A stretch of DNA of 64,000 bases from Butyricimonas paravirosa (GTDB taxonomy: Bacteria > Bacteroidota > Bacteroidia > Bacteroidales > Marinifilaceae), in assembly GCF_032878955.1 (NCBI RefSeq), contig NZ_CP043839.1, positions 2,604,001 to 2,668,000 of the forward strand. The letters run 5' to 3'. Within the stretch, counting starts at the first letter, position 1; the number at the start of each line of letters is the position of its first letter. The notes beneath the pieces were generated by a model. The model worked only from the letters and a program-made list of their open reading frames with translations. It was not told where the DNA came from and did no database searches. Made by a program: the position numbers and the translations under genes. Positions 17,682-28,000 of the stretch are shown one piece after another.

Positions 17682-18611
17682 ATGAAGGTTCACTACGGAG
17701 TTGAAAATATAGAGATCAAATGCCCCGTCGTCACGATTGGAAGTTTTGACGGTGTACATTTAGGTCATGCTTGCGTGATACAACATCTAAAAGAGAAAGC
17801 GTCCAGTATTGATGGGGAATCCGTCATTATCAGCTTTGAACCCCACCCGAGAGAAGTGCTTTATCCTCGGGAACAAAAAATAGGAATCTTAACAACACTG
17901 GAAGAGAAGATTACCATTCTGGAAAAATATGGCGTTGATCATTTGATTATCTTGAAATTCACACTTGAATTCGCCCAGCAATCCTATAATGATTTCGTGA
18001 AAAAGATTCTTATTGACAAACTAAAAATTAAAGGGCTTGTCGTGGGTTATGACCATCGATTCGGGAAAGACCGAGCCGGAAATTTTGAAAACTTACAGGA
18101 ACTAGCGAACGAATACGGTTTTTTCCTTGAAAAAGAAGTCGTTTTTGAAGAAGATGATGTGAATGTCAGTTCCACGAAAATCCGGAATGCTTTAGCTGTG
18201 GGAGATATTACTACAGTAAATCGTTTCCTCGGCTATCCTTATTCTATCACGGGAGAAGTAGTTTATGGGCACCATTTAGGCCACAAAATCGGTTTCCCGA
18301 CAGCAAATATTCAAGTTTCCGACGAACGAAAATTATTACCAGCTATAGGCGTGTATGCCGTAAAAGTAATCATCGAACAAGAAATCTTCAACGGGATGCT
18401 CAATATCGGAATCCGCCCCACGGTCAGCAACGATGGGCAAGTTTCCTGCGAAGTGTATATCTTCGATTTCAATCGAGACTTATATGGAAAAACCATCACG
18501 ATAAATTTCATCGACCGCGTTCGGGGAGAACGTAAATTCAACGATATTGAAGAATTACGAGCTCAGTTACAAAAAGACCAGGAAAAAATTCTCAAGCTAT
18601 TGAAATCGTAA
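17682..18611 (+). CDS. ribF: Bifunctional riboflavin kinase/FAD synthetase
   Basis: This enzyme makes FMN from riboflavin and then FAD from FMN. The 309-aa chain has the expected two domains. The N-terminal FAD-synthetase fold shows the nucleotidyltransferase motif GSFDGVHLGH near residues 22-31, FEPHPREVL near 52, and the VSSTKIRNAL signature near 165. The C-terminal riboflavin kinase begins near 187 with GEVVYGHHLGHKIGFPTANI, followed by GVYAVKV and LNIGIRPTV. It sits between two copies of the lipoprotein-OmpA cassette on the opposite strand, so it is an old housekeeping gene around which the cassettes were duplicated or inserted. No FMN riboswitch is present. Confidence 0.97.
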   Translation: MKVHYGVENIEIKCPVVTIGSFDGVHLGHACVIQHLKEKASSIDGESVIISFEPHPREVLYPREQKIGILTTLEEKITILEKYGVDHLIILKFTLEFAQQSYNDFVKKILIDKLKIKGLVVGYDHRFGKDRAGNFENLQELANEYGFFLEKEVVFEEDDVNVSSTKIRNALAVGDITTVNRFLGYPYSITGEVVYGHHLGHKIGFPTANIQVSDERKLLPAIGVYAVKVIIEQEIFNGMLNIGIRPTVSNDGQVSCEVYIFDFNRDLYGKTITINFIDRVRGERKFNDIEELRAQLQKDQEKILKLLKS

Positions 18612-18614
18612 AAT

Positions 18615-18644
18615 AAAAGCCACCTTGAATACAAAGTGGCTTTT
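18615..18644. terminator. Bidirectional terminator between ribF and ompA copy 2
   Basis: AAAAGCCAC pairs with GTGGCTTTT around a central loop, with T runs possible on both strands. Part of this hairpin (ataaaagccacctt) is repeated at the end of unit 3 (23563-23593), suggesting it belongs to the duplicated segment. Confidence 0.88.
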
Positions 18645-18665
18645 CCTGTGATCATATAGAGAGGC

Positions 18666-19904
18666 TTAGTGTTTTTTCACTTCAACCTTACGGGCTTTTT
18701 CCGTGTAAATATCTTTTTGATCCACGGATATATCTTTACCCTCTCCGAACGTACTCATCCGATCAGCGGGGATTCCCTTGCTCATGAGGTAAGTCTTCAA
18801 GGCCTCTGCCCGTTTCAAGGATAACGGCAAGTTGACACGATCTGTCCCTGTGTGATCCGTGTAACCACGAATATCAACCTTCACCCCCGGGAACTCTTTC
18901 AATGCCTCCACGATGCGAGAGAGTTCATTGGCGTAACGAACCGTGTCGATGATCGCTGAGTTACGTTTGAAATGGACCGTTGGTAACACCGGGAATGTTT
19001 TCTCCGCAGTCTCCACCTTCACAACGTTCTCTACCGTTTTCTCCTCTTGTTTGACAACTGGCTTTTGCTCTTCCTTCACCACCGGGCAAGTCGTCTCTTT
19101 CACGGGAAGTATTACCGGGGCCACGGAACGAGCGGTGGCGTACATCAGGTTCTCTTTCTTCTTGTTGTTACCAATTTTCCAGACTACTCCAACCGAGAGG
19201 TTTGCCAGCCAATTGTACTTGCTCGTGCAACAAGTTGCTACACCGTCAAAGTTATTATTCGCGATCCAAGCCACCCCGGATTTCAATTGCAAATCAATGT
19301 GCTTGCTCGCGCGATAGCGCAAGGCGATATCTCCTCCCAATCCTAAGTTCACGTCATTATCCAGCGTGGAAGAAGTGTCAAAACGCTTGTCATCTCCCTT
19401 CCTGTATAACTTGGGCGAGAACTTTTGCAAGTAAATCGCCGGACTTAACAACACGGTCCAACGGCGTAGTTCTTTCTTCCCGAAAAAATTGTTTACATTA
19501 AAATCACCGTGGAGGCCTAACGTGAAATACTTGATCTTGGTGTAAATATCGTTATAATAAGCGAAACCAGTCGCTGGGTCCGTGCCATAATAAGATTCCC
19601 CGTTCGGGTAAATCTTAAACGCTTTCTCCCATTTCTTGGCACTTCCCTTTCCTTGACCCATGTCGGCCGTCAAGGACAAACCGAAAGTCGGGGTAAACTG
19701 GTACCCCAGTTGCAAACCTCCTTGCACCCCGATATAAGTTTTATCCGCCGAAAAAGAGATCATGTCTCCCCGGAAAGCTGAAATTCCCCCGTTAACCCCC
19801 AAACTCCAACGGGAAAAATCATTGTATACTTGTTTCTTTTGTGCCTGCACTGATAAAGAGAAAAGCAACATTAGAAGACAAAAAGGCAATAATAATTTTT
19901 TCAT
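18666..19904 (-). CDS. OmpA-family protein, copy 2 of 3
   Basis: This 412-aa protein has the same plan as copies 1 and 3: signal peptide (cut near VQAQ), beta-barrel with ATCCTSKYNWLA, a shorter KPVVKQEEK linker, and a C-terminal OmpA domain with GYTDHTGTDRVNLP and LSLKRAEALK. It is the more divergent copy, with scattered substitutions in the barrel (YIGVQGG, GTDPATGFAYYNDIYTK) and linker. It follows its lipoprotein partner by 128 bp across the conserved hairpin. The likely role is anchoring the outer membrane or its surface lipoprotein to peptidoglycan; interaction with the partner lipoprotein is inferred from linkage alone. Confidence 0.93.
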   Translation of the reverse strand: MKKLLLPFCLLMLLFSLSVQAQKKQVYNDFSRWSLGVNGGISAFRGDMISFSADKTYIGVQGGLQLGYQFTPTFGLSLTADMGQGKGSAKKWEKAFKIYPNGESYYGTDPATGFAYYNDIYTKIKYFTLGLHGDFNVNNFFGKKELRRWTVLLSPAIYLQKFSPKLYRKGDDKRFDTSSTLDNDVNLGLGGDIALRYRASKHIDLQLKSGVAWIANNNFDGVATCCTSKYNWLANLSVGVVWKIGNNKKKENLMYATARSVAPVILPVKETTCPVVKEEQKPVVKQEEKTVENVVKVETAEKTFPVLPTVHFKRNSAIIDTVRYANELSRIVEALKEFPGVKVDIRGYTDHTGTDRVNLPLSLKRAEALKTYLMSKGIPADRMSTFGEGKDISVDQKDIYTEKARKVEVKKH

Positions 19905-19945
19905 ACCTAATTTATATAGTATTCAGATTTTGATGACTTGAAGAA

Positions 19946-19968
19946 GGGGTGTCTTGTACAGACACCCC
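19946..19968 (-). promoter_or_regulatory. Intercistronic hairpin, unit 2
   Basis: A perfect 9-bp stem GGGGTGTCT/AGACACCCC with a 5-nt loop. It matches the hairpins of units 1 and 3 in sequence and position, while the flanking DNA is less conserved. The neighbouring tctcctggttgcaatcaataatgaa is shared with unit 1. Confidence 0.75.
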
Positions 19969-20032
19969 CTTTCTCCTGGTTGCAATCAATAATGAAAACA
20001 AAGTTCCATTATTTTCTTATAATCTATCTTAA

Positions 20033-22804
20033 CTATTTCACCGCTACAGTTACAATAGTTTCAAGTTTTCTCCACGGACAATCCATAGAAACTTTCACCT
20101 TCAAGTTTACAGCTCCTACTTCACCAGTAGCATGGAATGTGATAATACCTGTCGTTTCATCGATAGAACACTTACCACCTCTTTGTTCCATTTGTGCTGC
20201 AAATGCTTTTGAATTCTCATCAGCCCATTCAAATTTCGGAGCCGAAATTTGGTATACTTTATCTGCTGCACGTTTCGTAGTACCATCTGCATCTACAATG
20301 ATTTCTTCGAATGCTTCTTTCTCATAAAGAACAACATCTTTTTTATCTTTTACAACGATGCTCTTCATAATATTCAAAGTTTGATCTATTGTAGTATTAT
20401 TTTTATCCAATTCACCACCCTTGGCAACCAATGATTTCAACGGAGAAACGAAACGTACTGTAAATTTAGTTTCAGTGTTTGCTTTCAAACCGTCTGTCAT
20501 GCTAATCGTTCCGCCAGTAGCTACATTATTGACCATCTTGTCCAGATCCAAGTTAAACCAAGTAACCGGTTGAACGTCAATATCTCTATAATCAGCATCT
20601 GCAGGTAACTTCGTTACAGAAATTTCACCCTTCCAATCCTCTTTGGTCGTAGCGTTTATATCTACAATATTTGCATCCTTTTCTGCCGGATTTACAAAAG
20701 TATACTGAATATTTGCTCTAGCACTAACTTTATTTTCAATATTCCATGCTGCATCCCAAGGATTCTCGTCATATGGCAAATTGTAAATAAATGCATCTGC
20801 AATCTTACCTCCCATGTCAAATACATAGTCGTTCGTCTTGTCAAATACACCGTTTACAAGCATATGTCCACCTTCCCAGAAGTTACCACCCTGATCTGCA
20901 TCCGTACGCTTCATCAAATAAGGTCCTACTGGGTATTTAACGTTAACCGTGTAAATCACGTATACAGGAGGATAAACATTGTCGTCAGTAGATTTGAATA
21001 CACCTTTCACTTGATATTGACCGGCTTTCTTATAGTTCGGAACATAAACTGCCAACCATTCATTCTTCTCTGTTTCCGTTTTTCCTGTCATCTTCAACTG
21101 GATTTCGCTATCAAACGGAACTTCTGTAATTTGTTCGAATGTAGTATAAATCGTATGGAATTTATCTGCACCTAAAATGCCTAAATGAGTAGCAACGTGT
21201 CCATACAATTTATCCAATTGCAAATATTGAGCAGTACCTACATTATTCAACAGATAATCTAATGCTTGAGTGTAAGCCGGGATCTCTTTTTCTGCTTCTT
21301 TCTCTGCAATTAACACTTTAGCATACACCGTTTTTACATCTTTACCATGATTAACTTCTACATCACTTACCAATGTAATCTTAATAATTGGTGTTCTACC
21401 AATGGAAGAACCTTTCTCATCACTAGCCTCTTTAATTGTCAAAGTACCATCTTCTGCTAAATTTACATAGCTACAATGATCCTCTTTATTACCATCGTTA
21501 TCTTCAAATAAGAATTCAACTTTTTCAAACTTGTAAGAATGTTCGTCAAATCCATTGGTAGTAAACTCGAATTTACCTTCTTTATTAGTCAAGCCTGTTC
21601 TTTTAAAGAATGCAGCGATTTCGTCAGCTAATTTCAACTCGCCTTTACCATCCTTATAAACTAACGTGAAATGAGCGTCAGCAGCCTTAGCCTCATCCCC
21701 TGTTTTAGCTAGTACATCTTTATATTCAGTTTCTCCTTCTTCAACAAATTTCTTCTCAATTGTCACATCATTCTGAGAGATGTTGTAATCAAATCCCATT
21801 ACATAATCAGAAATCAATTCTTCTCCTTGATTTTGAACTTTCAATGCGACAATATTGAATGATGGATCAATCATTCCTTCTTGCATATCCCATCCCCAAA
21901 TGTATGAATCCTCATCGGTTACGTCTTCCAACTCATTATAAGAGTACAAACCACTCATGGCTTTACCTCTTAAAGTCAAATATTCCCCGTCAACATTCAC
22001 GTCTGAAACAAGAATTCCGTTGTTAGCAGAACGAGCTAAAATCTGTTGTTTTACAAACTCCGGATTCTCTACAGTAGCTCCTTTCGGGTTGATCTGATAT
22101 TTCAAATCAGCTTTACCGGCATAAAGACGTACGTAAGCGCCATCTTTATCAACACCATAGATCGTCGGGAACAACAATCCGTTCTCTGCAACATCTACCA
22201 AATAATTCGGAATAGTCAACAAACCACTTAAAGCAGCGTTTTTCCAGATCTTAACCGGAGTCTCAGGAAGATTACCTTTTTCGTCTACCACGTAGAATTC
22301 TACAAATTTTTCGTGATCAACAGCGTAAGAGGCACCCGTTTGTGTATTAACTTTTGCCCCTTCTTGTTTTGTTCCATTTACATAGATATAGCCATCTTCA
22401 CCGATCGTGATTACCACATCTGCAGCAGCTTCATTAACAACTTTTCCCTTGTCAACATTGTCGATGATCAGATGTCCATTCTCATCAACACTTACAACTG
22501 TTCCAACGCCATCAGCTCCATCATTTCCTTTTTCACCATCTTTCCCATTTACAATGTCATAGCTTGTGTTGTCGTTGAATGTAATTTTGAAACCTCCTGT
22601 TATGGGAGTAACACTCGTGATTGCCTTTCCATCGTTAACAAGTTTCTTCAATTCCTCAAAGTTCTTGTTCAAAGTGTTCACCTGTTCTTGCAAACCATCT
22701 ATATCGTCGTCGTAATCCTTACAACCAACGAATGTAGGACCTGCAAGACCACAAAGCAATACACCCAAAAGTGCAGTTTTTGCAAAATTCCGTTTTTTGT
22801 TCAT
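20033..22804 (-). CDS. Large surface lipoprotein of the lipoprotein-OmpA cassette, unit 2
   Basis: This 923-aa protein shares the N-terminus of units 1 and 3 (signal peptide, GPTFVGC with Cys at 28, then KDYDDDIDGLQEQVNTLNK). After a short coiled coil comes a collagen-like stretch NGKDGEKGNDGADG near residue 88 and a DUF4988/PL29-N-terminal-like segment (SVDENGHLIIDNVDKG, GEDGYIYVNGTKQEG). The remaining 700 residues look like repeated beta-sandwich domains (KITLVSDVEVNHGKD, KTVYAKVLIAEKE, NVYPPVYVIYTVNVKYP). No catalytic motif was identified, so despite the database name often given to this N-terminus a lyase activity is not supported. A surface display role is likely. Confidence 0.85.
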   Translation of the reverse strand: MNKKRNFAKTALLGVLLCGLAGPTFVGCKDYDDDIDGLQEQVNTLNKNFEELKKLVNDGKAITSVTPITGGFKITFNDNTSYDIVNGKDGEKGNDGADGVGTVVSVDENGHLIIDNVDKGKVVNEAAADVVITIGEDGYIYVNGTKQEGAKVNTQTGASYAVDHEKFVEFYVVDEKGNLPETPVKIWKNAALSGLLTIPNYLVDVAENGLLFPTIYGVDKDGAYVRLYAGKADLKYQINPKGATVENPEFVKQQILARSANNGILVSDVNVDGEYLTLRGKAMSGLYSYNELEDVTDEDSYIWGWDMQEGMIDPSFNIVALKVQNQGEELISDYVMGFDYNISQNDVTIEKKFVEEGETEYKDVLAKTGDEAKAADAHFTLVYKDGKGELKLADEIAAFFKRTGLTNKEGKFEFTTNGFDEHSYKFEKVEFLFEDNDGNKEDHCSYVNLAEDGTLTIKEASDEKGSSIGRTPIIKITLVSDVEVNHGKDVKTVYAKVLIAEKEAEKEIPAYTQALDYLLNNVGTAQYLQLDKLYGHVATHLGILGADKFHTIYTTFEQITEVPFDSEIQLKMTGKTETEKNEWLAVYVPNYKKAGQYQVKGVFKSTDDNVYPPVYVIYTVNVKYPVGPYLMKRTDADQGGNFWEGGHMLVNGVFDKTNDYVFDMGGKIADAFIYNLPYDENPWDAAWNIENKVSARANIQYTFVNPAEKDANIVDINATTKEDWKGEISVTKLPADADYRDIDVQPVTWFNLDLDKMVNNVATGGTISMTDGLKANTETKFTVRFVSPLKSLVAKGGELDKNNTTIDQTLNIMKSIVVKDKKDVVLYEKEAFEEIIVDADGTTKRAADKVYQISAPKFEWADENSKAFAAQMEQRGGKCSIDETTGIITFHATGEVGAVNLKVKVSMDCPWRKLETIVTVAVK

Positions 22805-22866
22805 ACTTAAAATAAATTATATTGGTAATTAAAAAAATATCAAGTCACCCAAAAGCGCAACTTTAT
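22805..22866 (-). promoter_or_regulatory. Conserved 5' leader, unit 2
   Basis: Nearly the same 60-nt leader as in units 1 and 3, with small changes (aataaatt for aagaatt and an extra A in the A run). Confidence 0.75.
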
Positions 22867-22921
22867 CACTAAAATTCTATTCTACAATTTTTGAAACAAA
22901 CGTTATTTTCTTGTTAATCAT

Positions 22922-22969
22922 ACACCTCCTCTTTTAAGGATTACAACAACGCATTAATTGTTCGTTTAA
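22922..22969 (-). promoter_or_regulatory. Conserved upstream block, unit 2
   Basis: This is the most diverged copy of the block seen at 17434-17480 and 28551-28598: acacctcc and gttcgtttaa are kept, the middle is changed. The following 22970-23415 is AT-rich with no supported gene; a 67-codon frame at 23327-23530 (- strand) has no ribosome site or familiar motif and was rejected. Confidence 0.55.
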
Positions 22970-23415
22970 TAAATTGCATAACAACCTTGTAATCAATATA
23001 TTATAAAAATAGATTATCAAATATATTTCATGTATTATGCGACGATATATGTTTGATTATAACAGTATTATCTATTAAATAAAATTATCTGGATTTATAA
23101 TATGAATATCATGTCTAAAATCGGCTTAGATAAAACCTCTAAAAATCAGTTATTTGTAGAAATGGGAAAATTTAGTTCCCAATACAAAAAAATGATTCAT
23201 TATCCCAATTAATCTCCTAAAATAATATAGTATATAGTTATCTTGAAATAAAAGGTGAGAATATGATTCTTAAATAGATCGTAAAAATGCAACAATTACT
23301 ATCAATATTTATATCGAAATGCGTATCTACAATCTGTAAAACAGATCATTTGTGTCGTTTTGCGCACATAATAAACAATATATATACAAAATATGAAATT
23401 TTTTTTGATCAATTC

Positions 23416-23445
23416 TTTCTTGTTTCATAAAAAGTCGTACATTTG
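23416..23445 (+). promoter_or_regulatory. Orphan vegetative-type promoter
   Basis: TTTC, an 18-bp spacer and TACATTTG fit the Bacteroidota promoter on the + strand, but no + strand gene follows before the convergent terminator at 23563-23593. It may drive a small RNA or an antisense transcript into ompA copy 3. Confidence 0.5.
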
Positions 23446-23451
23446 CAATCA

Positions 23452-23593
23452 ATATATGAACGATTATTGATATTTTATCAATAAAAAATATAACAGTTAA
23501 TTTTAACACTAAAACCTTTCGTTTTGTCAACGTTTTCTCGTTTCCTTTTGATCAATTTCAATATAAAAGCCACCTTAATATAGGTGACTTTAT
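23452..23593 (+). ncRNA. Candidate small RNA between units 2 and 3
   Basis: A transcript from the promoter at 23416-23445 would start near 23452 and could end at the hairpin 23566-23591, about 140 nt. It contains a hairpin TTATTGAT/ATCAATAA and the 14-mer GAACGATTATTGAT (23458-23471), which also occurs in the unit 3 upstream block (28579-28592, opposite strand). No open frame is present. The end hairpin has one C-A mismatch in this direction, which weakens the case. Confidence 0.3.
23563..23593 (-). terminator. Terminator of unit 3 (after ompA copy 3)
   Basis: A 10-bp stem (23566-23575 with 23582-23591), fully paired with one G-U on the - strand RNA and followed by TTTTATATT. It lies 86 bp after the OmpA stop and resembles the terminator at 18615-18644. 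Confidence 0.75.
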
Positions 23594-23678
23594 CATGCCA
23601 AAACAGCATTACGCTTAGATAAAAAAGCTGGTAGCCTCTTTTTAATAATGGTAGGGAAAATATTTACATGAGTTTACA

Positions 23679-24917
23679 TCAATGTTTCTTCACTTCAACC
23701 TTACGAGCCTTCTCCGTGTAAATATCCTTTTGATCCACCGACATATCCTTACCCTCTCCAAACGTGCTCATCCGGTCGGCTGAAACCCCTTTACCAACCA
23801 GGTAAGATTTCAAGGCTTCTGCACGTTTCAAGGATAACGGTAGATTGACTCGATCCGTTCCCGTGTGGTCCGTGTAACCACGAATATCAACCTTCACCCC
23901 CGGGAATTCCTTCAATGCTTCCACGATACGGGAAAGTTCACCGGCGAAACGAACCGTGTCGATAACCGCCAAGTTACGTTGAAAGTGAATTGTCGGTAAT
24001 ACCGGGAAAGTCTTTGCAGAGGTCTCCACCTTCACAACGTTCTCTACCGGCTTTTTCTCCTCCTTCACAACGGGTTTCCGCTCTTCCTTCACCACCGGGC
24101 GTGTCTCCTCTTTTACCGGGAGCGTTACCGGGGGCACGGAACGAGCGGGGGCATACATCAAGTTCTCCTTCTTCTTGTTGTTACCCATCTTCCAGACCAC
24201 CCCGACCGACAAGTTCGCCAACCAGTTGTATTTACTGGAACAACAAGTGGCAACACCGTCAAAATTGTTGTTAGCGATCCAGGTAACACCGGATTTCAAT
24301 TGTAAATCGATATGCTTGCTCGCGCGATAGCGTAAGGCGATGTCACCTCCTACCCCTAAGTTCAGGTCGTTATCCAGCGTGGAAGAGGGGTCAAAACGCT
24401 TGTCATCCTCTTTCTTGTATAACTTGGGCGAGAACTTTTGCAGGTAAACCGCCGGGCTTATTAACACGGTCCAACGGCGTAGTTCTTTCTTCCCGAAAAA
24501 ATTGTTCACGTTAAAATCACCGTGTAACCCGATAGTGAAATACTTCACCTTGGAATAAACGTCATTATAATAAGCGAAACCCTCTTCCGGCAGCGTCCCG
24601 TAGTAAGACTCCCCCGTCGGGTAAATCTTGAACTCTTTCTCCCATTTCTTGGCACTCCCTTTCCCCTGTCCCATATCGGCTGTCAAGGACAAACCGAAAG
24701 TCGGGGTTAACTGGTAACCCAGTTGTAAACCACCTTGTCTACCCAGGTAAGTTTTATCAGCGGAGAAAGAAACCATGTCCCCACGGAAAATGGATATGCC
24801 CCCGTTCAATCCCAAGCTCCAACGGGAAAAATCATTGTACACTTGTTTCTTTTGCACTTGTGCCCACAAAAAAGAAGTCAGCACTAAAAAGCAAAAAGAT
24901 AATAGCAATTTTTTCAT
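23679..24917 (-). CDS. OmpA-family protein, copy 3 of 3
   Basis: This 412-aa protein has signal peptide (cut near LWAQ), barrel, KPVVKEE linker and C-terminal OmpA domain as in copy 1, with about eight amino-acid differences from it in the mature part (for example YLGRQGG for YLGGQGG, FDPSS for FDASS). Long stretches are also identical at the DNA level, including silent positions. The signal peptide instead resembles copy 2. The start at 24917 is chosen over the in-frame ATG at 25001 because the latter would run through the hairpin. It lies 143 bp downstream of its lipoprotein. The role is taken to be as for copies 1 and 2. Confidence 0.93.
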   Translation of the reverse strand: MKKLLLSFCFLVLTSFLWAQVQKKQVYNDFSRWSLGLNGGISIFRGDMVSFSADKTYLGRQGGLQLGYQLTPTFGLSLTADMGQGKGSAKKWEKEFKIYPTGESYYGTLPEEGFAYYNDVYSKVKYFTIGLHGDFNVNNFFGKKELRRWTVLISPAVYLQKFSPKLYKKEDDKRFDPSSTLDNDLNLGVGGDIALRYRASKHIDLQLKSGVTWIANNNFDGVATCCSSKYNWLANLSVGVVWKMGNNKKKENLMYAPARSVPPVTLPVKEETRPVVKEERKPVVKEEKKPVENVVKVETSAKTFPVLPTIHFQRNLAVIDTVRFAGELSRIVEALKEFPGVKVDIRGYTDHTGTDRVNLPLSLKRAEALKSYLVGKGVSADRMSTFGEGKDMSVDQKDIYTEKARKVEVKKH

Positions 24918-24957
24918 ACTTAAATGTGTCGTATTCAATTTCTGATCGTTTGAAGAA

Positions 24958-24980
24958 GGGGTGTCTGAATCAGACACCCC
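24958..24980 (-). promoter_or_regulatory. Intercistronic hairpin, unit 3
   Basis: A perfect 10-bp stem GGGGTGTCTG/CAGACACCCC with a 3-nt loop, the strongest of the three hairpins. A second inverted repeat (gaaatcatt/aatgatttc, 25003-25022) lies beside it. Confidence 0.75.
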
Positions 24981-25060
24981 TCTCTTCTTGTTTGAAATCA
25001 TTTTAATGATTTCCTTCTGGTTGCAAAGATTTATATACTCTCTGTATCCTAATCCTATTT

Positions 25061-28000
25061 CTAGTTTTTATGGAATTTTACCGGAATTTCCAATGTCACA
25101 ACTGAGTGTCCACGTTCAGTTTCTTTATTTGCATGATTGCATACCAGACCCCAAACATGTTTTACACAAACTTCAACTTTGATTACAAATTCGTTAGCAA
25201 TATCCTCACCATCATTGATCCAAGTTACATATTCGCCTTCGGCATCCGTTTCAAATTTGATTTTCTTGGAGTTCTCTGTATCAAGCGCAGTTCCATCGCT
25301 GAAGAATCCACCGATTACCTTGTATTCGAACACACTGTTTACATCGTATACCTGTTTCCAGTAGTTACACCATCCATCGGTTCCACGTTTGAACAAATCA
25401 ATAGTTCCTTGATCTGTCAGATCTGTATCGTATACAATATGGTTGTATCTAAAGCCTTCTTGTGCTGCATTCTCGTCAGACAAATAATCTGCAAGTCTGA
25501 AACAATCTTTCAAATAAGCTTTGTTCTCAGCAAGAGGATATTTGTCATACAACGGATCGATAGTTTTCTTGACGAATCTGATCGGGGTAATGAATGCAAC
25601 TTCAAATTCTTTAATTACAACTTGAGAACGTCCATATTCAGGAGCCTTAGCAGTTCCCGTATAATCGTGCATATCATGAGCTTGAGAACCTACCTTGTCT
25701 GTGGTTTTACATTCTGGTAAATTGTCAGAAGCTTGATCTTTGTTATACTTCTTCTCGCCATTGTTGCAAGTTCCATACAATCCGTCATAGCATTCGTTGA
25801 AACTTACTACGGCACGAATCTTCACTCTCTTACTGTCTTCACCAATAGCATTGATCCATTGACGTCCGGCATCTGATTTTTCCAATTCAATCTTCCAAAC
25901 ACCATTTTCTTGATACAATTTAAGACCATCGGTTGTTCCAGCCCAATCGGAAGAACTATTATACTTGTCAACCAATTCGAATGATAATGTAGGTTTTGCA
26001 ATTGTTGCCAAATCATATGCAGTTTCACCCGTTCTCGGTTTCAGCATTTGATCCATCGTGTATTTCTCCAAGTCAAACATATTGTTCAAAACGGCCACCA
26101 TATCATATTCGTCATCCGTTGTTTCAACTTTTCCGTCAGCACCCGGAGCGATCCGTCCGTGAGCATAGATCAAACCACCTTCACCATTAGTTCCCGGATT
26201 TTGCCAATTCAACTTGGTAATTTCAGGAGCAACAGCGTTCGGATAAGTTACAAATACAGTGTATTCAACATTTACATCCGGATAAACTTCTCCACTATTC
26301 GGGATGTCAACATACTTAGCCTTAACAACATACTCCACATGTTCCGTGCTGAATGCAGTAGGTTTAACAATCAAATCCAATTGATTCAAGATCGTTCCGT
26401 CTTCTGCTTTTCTTTCTTCCAAATCAACATCTTTCTTACGAGCATCTGCATCTAAAGCAGCAGTATGTTGTTTTTGCAAATCAATCGTAATAGTCGGATC
26501 GAATTGATAATGTTTGTGGAATTCTTCTCTACCTCTAGAACCTGCTTGTTGTACACGAAGGTCATTGTAAATGTGGTCCATATCAAGTTCAACAGCTTGA
26601 TCTTTATGTTGTAGCATTACTCTGATCGTGTCTTTGATTACAATCTTTTCAGTTACACTCTCTTTACCCTTGATCTCTAACTTGATCAAACGAGAAGCAA
26701 CAACATTTTCTTCTGCTTCTGCACTAGCACCATCTTCAACCGGAGCAACCAATTTCACACGCACGATCGGAGTTCTTCCAATAGCAGCAGAGTGATCACC
26801 TTGTTCAAATCCTGGATATTGATCCGGAGATTTCACGTAAGCTTTAGTTACTAATTGTCTTTCATCCGTTCCGTCTTTTTCCATCGTAGAAACCAATTCC
26901 AAATATCTTTCTGTTTGGTCAACACCTAAATTATTGAAAGAAACGGTTTCGAATTTCAACTGATAGTCATCAAATCCATTCGTCATAAACGGATATTCCG
27001 TTCCATTGTCAATAAAGAATGTACGGAAAAGTTCTGTCAAGTTTAATCCTTTACCTCCATTATCTTTCCGGTTGTCATATGCAATCTCGAAAGTCGTGAT
27101 TGGAGCTAGACTCTTGTAATATTCATCTGCATCCTCTTGTTTTGCAGGAGCTGCCTTTTTATCTTGATAAGAGTTTACGGACCGGAATTTATCTGCATAC
27201 AAGTTTTCCTTGTTTGCATCCAGTGCATAATGCTCAACATCCGTATTCACGATACGTACATCTTTTTGTGCAATATGCCAATGTTTAGCCGGTGCTATTT
27301 CTGAATAAACGGTATCTTTCCCGTTCAAAACAGCCAATGTCAGAAGATCACGTTTATTACCTTGGTGATTATTACCTACCATCTCGGCAAATCTCCATGA
27401 TTTTGCACGGAAATGCAACATTCCGACTTCTTTATCTTGACTATAACTCTTAGCACCTTCCAGAACACCATTTGCCATATCATAGAATCTCTGACCCTTG
27501 TTAAAGATCATGTTTGCCCCGTCTTTCATGCTACGAGAAATTACGGTAGCCTCGCCATGTTTCCACAATCCTAACACTTTAAAAGCGTCAAAAGAAACAG
27601 AACGAGGATTGAACTGATACTTCAACTCAGCCTTACCAGCATAAAGAATAGAACTAGGCTCTGCCGGAATTGTTCCTACCGTGTATTCTGGAGCTGCAGC
27701 AGTTCCATTTACATAATTACCCACACCATCAGTCTCGTCCTGAATAATTGTCGGGAAGAAAATCATGGGAGCCTCTCCTGCAGAAAGAGTTAAAGGCATG
27801 AATAAAATATCCGTTACAATATTCGTTGTTTTTGGAAGTGTTACTTTCTCGTAGTCTCCAACGGTAATACTTCCGTCTTCATTCACTGTTCCTTTCGGCA
27901 TATAAAGTTCTACATAGCCTTGTTGTTCTACATAGAAAATCCCACCGATAGCAATTTTCGGCTCGATAATTTTGCCGTTCAAATAAAGATACCCGTCCTG

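Noticed and set aside
20033..22804. Polysaccharide lyase activity for the cassette lipoproteins
   Set aside because: Only the N-terminal lipoprotein/DUF4988-like part resembles proteins named after lyase family 29; no catalytic region is recognisable.
23327..23530. 67-codon frame on the - strand in the gap between cassettes 2 and 3
   Set aside because: No ribosome site, no familiar motif, and a composition that follows the AT-rich background.
25106..25720. 204-codon + strand frame opposite lipoprotein 3
   Set aside because: Shadow frame inside the lipoprotein gene; no start signal or motif.
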